NCBI GenBank assembly: GCA_026391735.1
Contig: JAPLDL010000013.1
Coordinates: forward strand, 62,001 to 126,000
Source of the DNA: Bacteroidota bacterium
GTDB lineage: Bacteria; Bacteroidota; Bacteroidia; Bacteroidales; FEN-979
DNA length: 64,000 nt
Direction of reading: 5' to 3'
How positions within the stretch are numbered: the first letter of the stretch is position 1; every line of letters begins with the position of its first letter. Positions 43,121-52,589 of the stretch are shown here, in pieces. The position numbers were made by a program, and so were the translations under genes. The notes below the pieces were generated by a model. That model saw only the letters and a list, made by a program, of their open reading frames with translations. It made no database searches and was not told the DNA's origin.

Positions 43121-44713
43121 ATGAAAAACTTCAGCTATCTTAAATTTGTATCACTTTTCATTTTTCTGGTAAATGGACTGCTTCCGGTTTCAGCCCAGCA
43201 GTCAATGTTTACAAGGGTATTTTACGATGACACTGCCTTCCGATCTGTCCAGGTTTTCGGAGCAGTAAGAACCCCTGACCTCAACTACCTTTTTGGAGGA
43301 TATAAAGACTGGCGGCCATCGGTCATTAAAATGGACCAGGCAGGTAATATTATCTGGAGCAAATCATACAGTGATTCCACTGGAAATATTTTCTGCTTAA
43401 CACCGACGAATGATTCAGGTTTCCTGCTGGCAGGCAATGTTACCAATTTTAACGGAAATCAATCGGAGTTGCTGTTCCTTAAGATCAACCAGGATGGTAA
43501 CATGGTCTGGTTTAAAATAGTTTATATGGGAAATGCTGCCTCAGCATTTTTTATTTCCCAAACCAGCGACCATGGTTTTATCGCCGGCGGAAATTTCGAG
43601 GACAGTTCACCTCCGTATCAAAAGTCGTTTGTCATGAAGTTAGATTCTGCAGGAAACCTGGGCTGGTGCAAAGCATTTTCTTCACCGACCTATAATAATG
43701 CAACGTATGCGGCTGTTGAACTTTCCGACGGGAATTTCATTGTAACTGGTTCTGTCGGGAATGGCAGCGGGTATTCAAGCAATCTCCTGCTGATGAAGTT
43801 AAGCCCTGCAGGTTCAATAATATGGTCGAAAAGACAATATCTTGCCAGTAATTACCTCTCTGAAGGGAATGATCTTAAACTATTGCCTGATGGGATATTA
43901 TGTTATTTCACAGACGAGAATTCACAAATGGCCCTGATGAAGATCGACACTGCCGGGACCGTTCTTTGGTCCAGGGCCGTAGGGTATGAAGGCTCATATG
44001 CATATTCAAGACCAAACGGGAAAATGTGCCCAACTACCGACGGGGGCTATCTTCTCATGAACGCTTCCGAAATGTACGGGCCCTTTGGCTCCCTTGTAAA
44101 AGTGGATTCAACAATGGAAACCGTATGGGCCAGGTCACTCTGGATACTGCCAAGTGTTGTAATACCCTCCTTTGACAGCGGGTTTATTGTCACAGGCAAC
44201 GGACCGATCATGGGGGTAAGAATGAGCCGTACAGATAACCAGCAGATAGGGATCATCAAACTCACATCATCAGGAAACAGTTCATATTGCATAACATCCA
44301 ATTCTTTCCCTGATAATACCATTTCAGTAACGTTGACACCAATCACACTCAGTACGTCTTACGTAGGAAGTATTAGCAATTTTCAGGCTTCCGCTTATGC
44401 TGTTGTTTTGAAAGCTGATACAGGATGTGTTGCCTATACAGGCGGCATTAAAGAATCTTCCTGGGTGAATCCATTAAAAGTGATCCCTAACCCTTCAAAC
44501 GGCGAATTCCGTTTTGAATTAAACGGAATGCCTGAGACCGATATACAAAGTCTCTGTGTTTACAACTCCATTGGCGAGATGATCTTCCGTTCAGCCGGAA
44601 TAGCAAGCCGGGGAACAAGCTTAAATTTTGGGTTCCTGTCCAACGGGATATATGAGATCAGGGTAATGACAAGCGGTAAAGTTTATTCCCAAAAGATCAT
44701 CATCATACATTAA
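43121..44713 (+). CDS. T9SS-secreted delta-60/propeller-like repeat protein
   Basis: 530 residues with a signal peptide (ending LLPVSAQ). The body consists of repeated units of the kind KMDQAGNIIWSKSYSDST, KINQDGNMVWFKIV, KLDSAGNLGWCKAF, KLSPAGSIIWSKRQ and KIDTAGTVLWSRAV. These are spaced about 50 residues apart, as in Bacteroidota lectin/beta-propeller secreted proteins. The C-terminal 80 residues are a T9SS type A sorting domain: VIPNPSNGEFRFEL, VYNSIGEMIFRS, LSNGIYEIRVMTSGKVYSQKIII. It should be exported to the surface or medium. No enzymatic motif is seen. Confidence 0.88.
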   Translation: MKNFSYLKFVSLFIFLVNGLLPVSAQQSMFTRVFYDDTAFRSVQVFGAVRTPDLNYLFGGYKDWRPSVIKMDQAGNIIWSKSYSDSTGNIFCLTPTNDSGFLLAGNVTNFNGNQSELLFLKINQDGNMVWFKIVYMGNAASAFFISQTSDHGFIAGGNFEDSSPPYQKSFVMKLDSAGNLGWCKAFSSPTYNNATYAAVELSDGNFIVTGSVGNGSGYSSNLLLMKLSPAGSIIWSKRQYLASNYLSEGNDLKLLPDGILCYFTDENSQMALMKIDTAGTVLWSRAVGYEGSYAYSRPNGKMCPTTDGGYLLMNASEMYGPFGSLVKVDSTMETVWARSLWILPSVVIPSFDSGFIVTGNGPIMGVRMSRTDNQQIGIIKLTSSGNSSYCITSNSFPDNTISVTLTPITLSTSYVGSISNFQASAYAVVLKADTGCVAYTGGIKESSWVNPLKVIPNPSNGEFRFELNGMPETDIQSLCVYNSIGEMIFRSAGIASRGTSLNFGFLSNGIYEIRVMTSGKVYSQKIIIIH

Positions 44714-44735
44714 CCCAATCAGGAAGAAACCAGAA

Positions 44736-45269
44736 ATGAGAATCGGTCTCATCATCATCGCTTTGGTTGCTGGCTCAGTCATGGCCTTTAGCCAATCAAA
44801 ACATGATACCGTTCCCCAGGTATACCAGGATAACAGCATCTATATGGAGCTTCTTGGCCAGACTGTATTAGGCGTTTCCCTGAATTACGAAAGGGTACTC
44901 CTCCACAGGAAGTTCTATTACCTAACAGCCCGCGGAGGATTTGGAGCAGGAGTGGTATACCCATTTGCAAGTTTGATTGCATTTCCTGTCATGGTGAACT
45001 CAATTTTCCAGGTTCACAAAGGGTTGAGCATAGAAGCAGGAACAGGGATATGTATGATGTTTATGGATGTTGAAGAGGGTGAAGGCGGTGAACTGAGCCT
45101 TTGGGAGAAAGGGAACGCCCCAATTCCAACAGGCACCCTGGGCATCAGGTACCAGGGTAAGAAGGGATTTTTGCTCAGACTGGACTTCACTCCTTTTACG
45201 AATTTTCAGGAGATATATTATTTTTTCGGAATAAGCTTTGGATACAGCTTCCCAAAGAAAAAAGATTAA
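44736..45269 (+). CDS. small outer-membrane beta-barrel-like protein
   Basis: 177 residues with a signal peptide (ending VMAFSQ). The mature region shows alternating strands (IYMELLGQTVLGVSLNYERVLL, YYLTARGGFGAGVVY, KGLSIEAGTGICMMF, KGFLLRLDFTPF). It ends IYYFFGISFGYSFPKKKD. An eight-strand barrel of the OMP_b-brl type is plausible. The function is unknown. It overlaps nothing if the next gene starts at 45283. Confidence 0.68.
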   Translation: MRIGLIIIALVAGSVMAFSQSKHDTVPQVYQDNSIYMELLGQTVLGVSLNYERVLLHRKFYYLTARGGFGAGVVYPFASLIAFPVMVNSIFQVHKGLSIEAGTGICMMFMDVEEGEGGELSLWEKGNAPIPTGTLGIRYQGKKGFLLRLDFTPFTNFQEIYYFFGISFGYSFPKKKD

Positions 45270-45282
45270 AAAGATAACTGAT

Positions 45283-45960
45283 ATGAAAATAAAACCTGTT
45301 ATCACCGGAACAACCGGAATGGTTGGCAAAGGGGTCCTGCTCGAATGCCTCGACAGCCCCGATGTTGAATCGGTACTTGTGATCAACCGCAAGCCCCTGG
45401 GGATCAAACATCCGAAGTTAAAGGAGATTCTGCATAAGGACTTTTTTGACCTTTCTGCCATAGAATCAGAGATGAAAGGATATGATGCCTGTTTTTTCTG
45501 CCTGGGTGTTTCTTCTGCAGGGATGAAAGAACCTGAATATACTGATCTGACCTATAACCTGACCCTGGCTTTTGCAAAAGTTTTTATTGCCCAGAACCCG
45601 GGTTCGGTATTTTGCTATGTTTCTGGGGCAGGTACCGATTCATCTGAAAAAGGCAGGATCATGTGGGCCAGGGTGAAAGGCCGCATCGAGAATGCCTTGC
45701 TGGACTTACCATTCAAAGCAGCATACATGTTCAGACCCGGATTTATCGAGCCCTTAAAAGGTATAAAATCAAGCACCAGGCTGTATAATACACTCTATGT
45801 GGTGCTCAGGCCCTTGTTCCCGGTTTTCAGGGCCATGCCGAAATTTGCCACAGATACTGCCAGGGTCGGGAAAGCCATGATTAACATTGCTATAAAAGGA
45901 TATGGGAAAAAACATCTTGAATGTATTGACATAAATGAAATCAGCAAACAATCTTTATAA
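45283..45960 (+). CDS. NAD(P)-binding SDR-like protein (TIP30/HTATIP2-like)
   Basis: About 225 residues from the ATG at 45283. The longer frame (from 45238) overlaps the preceding gene and reads charged residues. The N-terminus has an atypical-SDR fingerprint VITGTTGMVGKGVLLECLD, followed by VLVINRKPLGIKHPKLKEIL, then CFFCLGVSSAGMKEPEYTDLTYNLT and YVSGAGTDSSEKGRIMWARVKGRIE with the Lys of the active site. This matches small extended SDRs annotated as NAD-dependent epimerase/HTATIP2-like. The substrate is unknown. Confidence 0.8.
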   Translation: MKIKPVITGTTGMVGKGVLLECLDSPDVESVLVINRKPLGIKHPKLKEILHKDFFDLSAIESEMKGYDACFFCLGVSSAGMKEPEYTDLTYNLTLAFAKVFIAQNPGSVFCYVSGAGTDSSEKGRIMWARVKGRIENALLDLPFKAAYMFRPGFIEPLKGIKSSTRLYNTLYVVLRPLFPVFRAMPKFATDTARVGKAMINIAIKGYGKKHLECIDINEISKQSL

Positions 45961-45972
45961 AAAAGGAAAAGT

Positions 45973-46266
45973 ATGAAAAAAATGAATCTTTTACTTATTT
46001 GCATGATCGGCCTTGCGATCATCTTCCTGTTTACAGGATGTGCTCACCGTGAAATAGTTACGCATTGCCTGCAAGGCCACACTTACGGCTTCTGGGGCGG
46101 ATTATGGCATGGTTTTATCTCTCCTTTTGACCTGATTGGAATGCTTATTTACAATGATGTAACCGTTTTTGCACAGAACAATAACGGGGCCTGGTATGCC
46201 TTCGGATTCCTTATCGGCAGCGGCGGATGGGGGTTGTTGGGTGGTAACAGGCTTGGAAGAAGATAA
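45973..46266 (+). CDS. small lipoprotein with aromatic/Gly-rich mature part
   Basis: 97 residues. The lipoprotein signal ends in LFTGC (Cys23). The mature part contains CLQGHTYGFWGGLWHGFISPFDLIGMLIYNDVTVFAQNNNGAWYAFGFLIGSGGWGL, a pattern that recurs in small uncharacterised proteins of Bacteroidota and some other phyla. Two short hydrophobic stretches could be membrane helices. The function is unknown. Confidence 0.75.
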   Translation: MKKMNLLLICMIGLAIIFLFTGCAHREIVTHCLQGHTYGFWGGLWHGFISPFDLIGMLIYNDVTVFAQNNNGAWYAFGFLIGSGGWGLLGGNRLGRR

Positions 46267-46306
46267 TTCCCTATATTTATCGGCTCAAAACCTTAAAACC
46301 ATTTTC

Positions 46307-46981
46307 ATGAAAAAAACAGTCCTGTTATTTTGTATAATTTTCGCTCTTCCTTTGATCTCAAATGCAGGAGGCGGAAAATTTGAAGGTGTTATCTCCTATT
46401 CCATCACAATCCCCAACAGTACAATGCCCGCCGAACAGATTGCCATGTTCCCTAAAGCAATGACACTTTTAGTGAAAGGGTCAAATACACGCAATGAATC
46501 AACTTCAGCTATGGGGACTATGGTTGAGATCACTAATTACGATAAAAAGTTCACCGTTAGCCTTATGGATATCATGGGGAAAAAACTTGCCATCAGAAAA
46601 ACGATGGATGAAATCAGCAAAGATCTCGGCAAAGAACCGAAACCCACAATTGAACTTAAAAACGACATCAAGGATATTGCAGGTTATAAATGCAAAAAAG
46701 CAATCGTTACCGTTGAAAAGAACGGGAAAAAGATCGCCTTCGAAATATGGTATACCAATGAGTTGGGAGGCAAAGAAACTAACTTTGGAAACCCGGTTTA
46801 CCAGGATATTGATGGGATGCTGATGGAATTCACTTTTCAGGAGCAATCTCTGTCAATGCAGTATTTGGTCACGAAAGTTGAGAAGAAAGCACTGACCGAC
46901 AGTATTTTTGAAATTCCTTCTGATTACAAGCTTACAACTGAAGCCGAACTTAAGTCTATGTTCGGCGGAGGGATGAAATAA
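46307..46981 (+). CDS. secreted DUF4412-like protein
   Basis: About 224 residues from the ATG at 46307, where a signal peptide begins (ending LPLISNAGG). The frame opens at 46169 inside the preceding gene. The layout FEGVISYSI--------, a long beta region with IELKNDIKDIAGYKCKKAIVT and IWYTNELGG, and a C-terminal ALTDSIFEIPSDYKL are typical of DUF4412 proteins. These resemble LolA-like half-barrels in general shape. The molecular role is unknown. The last residues are MFGGGMK. Confidence 0.8.
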   Translation: MKKTVLLFCIIFALPLISNAGGGKFEGVISYSITIPNSTMPAEQIAMFPKAMTLLVKGSNTRNESTSAMGTMVEITNYDKKFTVSLMDIMGKKLAIRKTMDEISKDLGKEPKPTIELKNDIKDIAGYKCKKAIVTVEKNGKKIAFEIWYTNELGGKETNFGNPVYQDIDGMLMEFTFQEQSLSMQYLVTKVEKKALTDSIFEIPSDYKLTTEAELKSMFGGGMK

Positions 46982-47001
46982 GTCCTGGACAATTTTTCAA
47001 T

Positions 47002-48810
47002 ATGCTGTCGTTACGGCATATCCTCATATGCTTGCACATTATGCTTTCCCTGCCCTTATTGGCGCAGCAGGCCTATAAGGGAATGGTATATGATGCCAGG
47101 ACCCGTGTACCCGTCCCTTACGCAACTATAAGATTGCTTGGGAAACAAGGCGGGATGATCGCCAATGAGGATGGTCATTATTATTTGCCTTCAAATGTTT
47201 TCCTGAAATCCGATACTGTTTTGGTTTCCTCAGTAGGCTATTACAGCAGAAAGATACAGGTAAAGACTCTAAGGGATTCAGCCAACATAGGGCTGAGACC
47301 CATGATTTACGATCTGAAAGAAGTTAATATTATTGCAAAAGGCCAGCCTGATTATCTTTACAGGATGTTTTATGAGGCATGCCAGAAATACCGTAAAACC
47401 GACGAACTGGTTTTTACAAAGGCATACTTCTCTTTTCTCAGCGAATGCAACAGTGAGCCTTTGGAAATCATTGAAACATACTTTAATGCTTCTGTTTCTG
47501 CAGGCGATGGTATACGTATGCTTACCCCAAAGAATGGCAGGATTGGATTGACGATCAGAAACTTCTGGAGCCTGAATACGACCGATATCCTGATGCATCT
47601 GTTCCCCTTTGCCAGTGGTGGTCATTATACCGTCCCCCAGTGTGCAGGAAATTTAAGCTATCATCGTTTCAAGGAACTTTACTATGTGAACCTTATAAAA
47701 CATTCCGGTGAAGCAAAGAACATGAATTATGTTCTCAGGCTTGTGCCTAAGAACGACAGCGTGAAGCTTTTTGAAAGTGTTGTTTACCTAAACGAAAATG
47801 ACAATACTATCGACAGGATAGAAAATTCGATTAAAAATACCGATTTCTATTACCTGAGAACTCCGATCAAGGGCGACAAGGTGGATTCAGTCAATCTTTC
47901 CTGGTCGGTAAGCTATGATAATACTGATAAAGAACATCCGAAAACTGACAGAATGTCGCTCAATTATTCCCTGCAGTACACTGAGAAACAGGATGGCAGG
48001 CTTACTAACCTTTCTGCTGATGCAGAACTGATATTTTACGATTTCGGCAAGCCTTACCTGAATACCCTCGGTTATCCAGGGGACCAGCCCAACGATTATC
48101 AGAGGATCATGAGTATTCCTTATGATTCTGTCTTCTGGATATATCCGGGAATAACGCCTGAGAGCAAAAAACAATCTGCATTCAGGGACTTTTTCAGATC
48201 AAATGGAGTATTACTGAACTATTCGCCTGGCTTAAACAGTTTTGTTCGTTCAGTTTATATTCCCTGGACTGCCGACCGCAACCTCGAATTTTATGAGCTT
48301 GGCACCTCGCCTCCTATATCAAAAAAAGTCTATATTCCTGCTGCCCAAGGGAAGGGAGACCCTTTGAAGGGTTCACAGATCCTTGGTTTAATTCTGATCA
48401 ATCCGGTTGAAATAAATGACAGCCTGCATATGAGTTCAGCCACCCTGGTGAATGCTCATGGATCCTTTATGAATGAGAGGCAGAGCTACAGGGCAACTGC
48501 ATTTATCAACGTAATCTTTGATCTGTATGAACTGAAAAGGCGGGAAATACTTCACCAGTTCCATTCAATGAAATACGGTTCCCATACATCATGGAACAAT
48601 TATAAAGATCTGTACGAAAAGGAAATTAGCGGGCTGCACGACAGCATCCAGCTTTTTTACAGGGAGAGCTGGGAGGGAACAAATGTGGAAATGATTTCCA
48701 ACTGGTATGAACATGTTTCTGCAAAACTCGGGGTGAAGCGTACAGCCCTGATCCAACGCATGATGGTTGAAGAGAAGGAGAAAAAGAAACGAAAGAAATC
48801 AAAACCCTGA
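47002..48810 (+). CDS. CarboxypepD_reg-like domain exported protein
   Basis: 602 residues with a signal peptide (ending LPLLAQ). Residues about 25-110 are a CarboxypepD_reg-like beta sandwich: KGMVYDARTRVPVPYATIRLLGKQGGMIANEDGHYYL, TVLVSSVGYYSRKIQV, IYDLKEVNIIAK. The long remainder (about 110-590) is mixed alpha/beta with no family I can name. It lacks a TonB-dependent receptor barrel. A Lys-rich tail (EEKEKKKRKKSKP) ends it. It is probably periplasmic or surface-associated. The broken gene at 30577 carries the same type of N-domain. Confidence 0.78.
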   Translation: MLSLRHILICLHIMLSLPLLAQQAYKGMVYDARTRVPVPYATIRLLGKQGGMIANEDGHYYLPSNVFLKSDTVLVSSVGYYSRKIQVKTLRDSANIGLRPMIYDLKEVNIIAKGQPDYLYRMFYEACQKYRKTDELVFTKAYFSFLSECNSEPLEIIETYFNASVSAGDGIRMLTPKNGRIGLTIRNFWSLNTTDILMHLFPFASGGHYTVPQCAGNLSYHRFKELYYVNLIKHSGEAKNMNYVLRLVPKNDSVKLFESVVYLNENDNTIDRIENSIKNTDFYYLRTPIKGDKVDSVNLSWSVSYDNTDKEHPKTDRMSLNYSLQYTEKQDGRLTNLSADAELIFYDFGKPYLNTLGYPGDQPNDYQRIMSIPYDSVFWIYPGITPESKKQSAFRDFFRSNGVLLNYSPGLNSFVRSVYIPWTADRNLEFYELGTSPPISKKVYIPAAQGKGDPLKGSQILGLILINPVEINDSLHMSSATLVNAHGSFMNERQSYRATAFINVIFDLYELKRREILHQFHSMKYGSHTSWNNYKDLYEKEISGLHDSIQLFYRESWEGTNVEMISNWYEHVSAKLGVKRTALIQRMMVEEKEKKKRKKSKP

Positions 48811-48843
48811 ATAATCTCAGTTAAGCAATATTATCACCCGGGT

Positions 48844-50619
48844 TCAGTCGCGGGAATAACGGGAAGCAACGGCAACAGCAAGCTGGATAGCCTGCTGCAA
48901 GGTCTCGGCTGTGAATGGCTTACTAACATAGCCATCCATCCCGGCAGCCAGGTATAATTCACGGTCCCCTTTCATTGCATTAGCCGTAAGTGCGATTATG
49001 GGAATGTGTTTAAAGGTGTTTTGTTCCTTGATCCTGATCGCTTTTGCAACCTGGTAGCCATCCATCAAGGGCATCTGGATGTCAAGCACGACGACGTCAA
49101 AACTACCCCCGGTATATTTTTCATAAGCAGATTGTCCGTTATCAGCCAGTTCTACCTCAAAACCCATCCGCCTTAGCTGAAAGCAGACTATCTTCTGGTT
49201 TATCAGGTTGTCTTCAGCCACTAAGACCTTCTGCCCTGTATACAACAATTCTTGGAAAGTCTCAGTTTTAAATGGGTCAAATACTTTGATGCCGCTCAAC
49301 TCAAAAGGAAGGATGAACCAAAAGGTTGACCCTGCACCCAGCATGCTCTCAACCCCGATCTCTCCTCCCAGCAGGTCGGTCAGCTTTTTACAGATCGAAA
49401 GCCCAAGCCCGGTTCCGGCAATAAGCTTGTGCTGGTTTTGCTTTATCCTTGAGAAAACTTTGAATAATGAATCTTTGGCTTCCGGCGGAATACCGATCCC
49501 TGTATCTATGACTTCAAATCTAAGCAAGGCACGGTCGGCCGAACGGTTCTCAAGAGAAATCCTGATCTCTATCTTGCCCTGATCAGTAAACTTAACGGCA
49601 TTGTTGGCCAGATTTATAATAATCTGACGCAGCCTTTGAGAATCTCCAACCAGGTGGGTTGGCACGGCATCGGCTATTTTGACTGAGAAATCAAGAGACT
49701 TCTCCCTTGCTTTCAGGTTCAGCATCTGAAAAATATCCTCCAGAACCCGGTCAAGCATGAAAGGATGGAAATCAAGTTCCATTTTTCCCGCTTCAATGGC
49801 AGAAAAATCAAGTAGGTCATTCACAAGCACAAGCAGGTTCTCGGCCGATGTTATAATACCTTTTAAATGATCCATCTGATTCTCGTCAAGAGCGGTGGTT
49901 CTCAGAATTTCGGCAAGGCCAAGAATGCCGTTCATAGGTGTGCGGAATTCATGGGAAATACTCGCAATAAATTCATTCTTTGCCATAGTTCCTGCTTCAG
50001 CTAATTCCTTGGAATACCTTAATTCTGATTCGTAGTGCTTTCGTTCCGTTATATCCCATGAAATCCCGATCAGGCCAATGATCTGATCTTCAACATTACG
50101 GATCGGAGCAAGATTTGTGCTCACCCAACGTAATCTTCCATTAAATTCAATTTCCTCTTCTATATCATAAACTGCAGTTCCTGAATTAATAACCTTATTC
50201 TCTTGCTCAAAATACCCTGGGTTATTATACCCGGGCAAAATTTCTTTAATTCTTTTACCATGAATTTGATCGGTGTCGGCTCCAAAAAGTTCAGCAAAAC
50301 TCTGATTTACAAGTATATATTTAAGATCTATGTCTTTAAAATAAACATAAGCCGGGATAGTGGAAAGAATTGTGGACAGTTCCTCGGCCCTGATTTTAAG
50401 ATGTTCCGAAACTTTTTTTAAATCTGCCGAAGTCCGGGTCAGAAGTGAGGAAAGAATGTTTTTCTCTTTATTTGACCGTTCGTATTTGAATTTCAGCTTG
50501 GAATATTCTGATGCTACCAATGATAATTCTTCCTGCACCCTGTCCCAGTATAAAGTAAACTCGTCAGGCGTTTGTAATCGTCGCAAATCTTCGATGAGCA
50601 ACTTAAAATCCACCAACAT
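48844..50619 (-). CDS. PAS-containing hybrid histidine kinase
   Basis: 591 residues, no TM segment, so a cytoplasmic sensor kinase. A coiled-coil N-terminus (about 1-80) precedes a PAS domain (about 82-192, with YVYFKDIDLKYILVNQSF and GISWDITERK). HisKA follows (about 213-280) with phosphoacceptor His223 in SISHEFRTPMNG, then HATPase_c (about 325-440) with DTGIGIP and GTGLGLSICKKL. A receiver (about 463-585) has phosphoacceptor Asp513 in VVLDIQMPLMDG and Lys567 in SKPF. Output must pass to a separate HPt or partner, none of which is in the window. The start lies 1 base after the stop of the FIST gene. Confidence 0.93.
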   Translation of the reverse strand: MLVDFKLLIEDLRRLQTPDEFTLYWDRVQEELSLVASEYSKLKFKYERSNKEKNILSSLLTRTSADLKKVSEHLKIRAEELSTILSTIPAYVYFKDIDLKYILVNQSFAELFGADTDQIHGKRIKEILPGYNNPGYFEQENKVINSGTAVYDIEEEIEFNGRLRWVSTNLAPIRNVEDQIIGLIGISWDITERKHYESELRYSKELAEAGTMAKNEFIASISHEFRTPMNGILGLAEILRTTALDENQMDHLKGIITSAENLLVLVNDLLDFSAIEAGKMELDFHPFMLDRVLEDIFQMLNLKAREKSLDFSVKIADAVPTHLVGDSQRLRQIIINLANNAVKFTDQGKIEIRISLENRSADRALLRFEVIDTGIGIPPEAKDSLFKVFSRIKQNQHKLIAGTGLGLSICKKLTDLLGGEIGVESMLGAGSTFWFILPFELSGIKVFDPFKTETFQELLYTGQKVLVAEDNLINQKIVCFQLRRMGFEVELADNGQSAYEKYTGGSFDVVVLDIQMPLMDGYQVAKAIRIKEQNTFKHIPIIALTANAMKGDRELYLAAGMDGYVSKPFTAETLQQAIQLAVAVASRYSRD

Positions 50620-50620
50620 G

Positions 50621-51751
50621 TTATTTCTGCTTTAATGAAACGAGTGTAAAGGTCTGATTGTAAAAATCACAGGAGTTCCTGTAATTATTCCCAATCTCTC
50701 CGTAAGTAAAGAAACCGATAAGGGGCTTTTTCCATTTCATCCAGGCCTCCTCTATCTCTTCTGAAATAGTTGGTCCAAGGGCATTATGTCTTGCCATGCA
50801 GGAAAACAGGATCAGGAGATCGGTTGCGGGGTTGGATTCAAAAAATTCATTCACTTTTTTCTTGGTAAAATCAACAATCTCAAAGCCCGGAGAACTTGAA
50901 AAAGTCACAACCGCGCCGTTCGGAACAGTCCCTGCGAAGATCAGTGCTTTCTTTTCCCTGTCCACATTAAGCACTGCCCTCAATATGAAATCAGGTTCTT
51001 TTTTCCGGATAAGTAAAGGATATTCCACACCTATTTCAGGCAGGTCTTCGTCATTCACATTAAGGTAATGCTTATAAACATCAAGCGCGGGTTCATTATC
51101 TATGGTATACACAACATTGCCTTCGGAATGTGTGATCACTTTATCGGCCCCGATACTGACCCAGCCACTGGTGGCAATCCCCTGTATATTATAAACCGAT
51201 TTATCAAAAACCATCAGGACCGCCCCATTGGTATCGGAGTTGTCTTCGGTAAACACAGCTGTTTCTTTAAAATGTGCATCATCGCCAGCCAGCCCACCAT
51301 ACATAATGATATCCTGACCTGCAGCCTCCTGGATTCCATGAACCAATTGCTCACCGTCAATCGTAAGTCCGCTTGCAACCACAAGTACTGCAGGATCCTT
51401 GTATTCATTTGCAGCCCATTCACCGGCCTTTTTGCCTAAATAAAATGAACTCAGTCCTTGACCGCTGAACAGCCGGAGGTTAAACGAACCGGGTTTCAGA
51501 AGAAGCATTGAACAGACCAATCCTCCTTCACTTATTGTCTTACCTTCACTGTCATACAGGAACTCACCGCAGGAAGTGCAGCCAAATACCCTGACGCCCA
51601 TTGGCTGAAGGAATTGAATGATTTCATTCCGGTCCAGTTCAATTGAAGAAAAAATAACTGCTGCGTTCGCACTGAACCCATCAGAAGTATTTATCTCCCA
51701 GGTTTGGCGAAACTCTTTTACCGAATTTGTGCTGAATGTCCTTACCTCCAT
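50621..51751 (-). CDS. FIST N/C domain sensor protein
   Basis: 376 residues, no signal peptide. The N-terminal FIST domain (about 30-220) shows VFGCTSCGEFLYDSEGKTISEGGLVCSMLL, then YGGLAGDDAHFKETAVF. The FIST_C part contains DNEPALDVYKHYL, IRKKEPDFILRAVLNVDREKKALIFAGTVPNGAVV, and the end GFFTYGEIGNNYRNSCDFYNQTFTLVSLK. FIST proteins are predicted small-ligand sensors, often next to kinases. It is translated directly ahead of the hybrid kinase, so it probably feeds it a signal. Confidence 0.9.
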   Translation of the reverse strand: MEVRTFSTNSVKEFRQTWEINTSDGFSANAAVIFSSIELDRNEIIQFLQPMGVRVFGCTSCGEFLYDSEGKTISEGGLVCSMLLLKPGSFNLRLFSGQGLSSFYLGKKAGEWAANEYKDPAVLVVASGLTIDGEQLVHGIQEAAGQDIIMYGGLAGDDAHFKETAVFTEDNSDTNGAVLMVFDKSVYNIQGIATSGWVSIGADKVITHSEGNVVYTIDNEPALDVYKHYLNVNDEDLPEIGVEYPLLIRKKEPDFILRAVLNVDREKKALIFAGTVPNGAVVTFSSSPGFEIVDFTKKKVNEFFESNPATDLLILFSCMARHNALGPTISEEIEEAWMKWKKPLIGFFTYGEIGNNYRNSCDFYNQTFTLVSLKQK

Positions 51752-51854
51752 ACACGGATTTTATAAAATTATTCAATTATGATCTCACCTTTAATGTAAG
51801 TGAATACCCCGTTTGAGAAAGCATCAACTGTATAAATCTTCAGTGTTTTCAAGG

Positions 51855-52547
51855 TTATTTTTCTATGATCCTTGCCCCTTCAGAATATTTTTCAGTCCGC
51901 ATAACATCACCGTTCTCCTCATAAAAGGTCCAGGTTCCATCCTTGTGGCCCGACTTATAAGCTCCCGACATATTGATCCTTCCGCCGGGAAAATACCCGG
52001 TGAATGCACCTTCTTTCTCATCCCCTGCATACCCTCCTTTAAACTTCAGCTTGCCGTCTTCAAAATTCTGAATCCACTCCCCTTCCTTCAGCCCTTCCCT
52101 GTAATGGAGTATCTCGGCAATATTTCCGTTAGGATAAAATGTACGTGATACTCCTTCTTTAACTCCTTGAATATACGTCTCTTCCGACAGAAGCACCCCA
52201 TCCTGATCACTGTAATACCTCCAGGTACTGTCTTTTTTCTCACTTCTGTAATTACCTTCTGCTATCTTCCGCCCATTATATGAATACGAGATCGTTCTTG
52301 CCGTTTTGCCCTGATCCGAAAGGTAAGATATGGTTTTCAGCTTCCCATCAGGATAATAATACCTGAATGCCCCGGTTGGAATCCCGTTAATGAATTGCCC
52401 GTCATAGACCTTGTGCCCGTCTTTATCAAATTTCCTCCATGCTCCCTGTCTGCGGCCTGATGCATCGGTCCTATTCAGGCTATCCTGGCTGAATGTAAAG
52501 GAATTTATTCCCAGAAACAAAAAAAGCAGAAGCAGTCTGGTTATCAT
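51855..52547 (-). CDS. secreted MORN-repeat (YwqK-like) protein
   Basis: 230 residues with a signal peptide (ending SFTFSQD). About eight MORN_2-type repeats follow, for example [68 protein letters not shown] and [19 protein letters not shown]. It is much shorter than the MORN region of the 1108-residue protein at 16567. The antitoxin label often attached to YwqK proteins is not supported by any neighbour here. It is divergently transcribed from recR. Confidence 0.83.
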   Translation of the reverse strand: MITRLLLLFLFLGINSFTFSQDSLNRTDASGRRQGAWRKFDKDGHKVYDGQFINGIPTGAFRYYYPDGKLKTISYLSDQGKTARTISYSYNGRKIAEGNYRSEKKDSTWRYYSDQDGVLLSEETYIQGVKEGVSRTFYPNGNIAEILHYREGLKEGEWIQNFEDGKLKFKGGYAGDEKEGAFTGYFPGGRINMSGAYKSGHKDGTWTFYEENGDVMRTEKYSEGARIIEK

Positions 52548-52563
52548 GAAACAGCTAAAAGAT

Positions 52564-52571
52564 TACATTTG
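52564..52571 (+). promoter_or_regulatory. candidate -7 element for recR
   Basis: TACATTTG matches TAnnTTTG and lies 18 bases before the GTG at 52590. It overlaps the earlier possible TTG start (52569), which argues for the GTG as the real start and a very short leader. Confidence 0.5.
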
Positions 52572-52589
52572 CAAATTAAACATTTTTTA

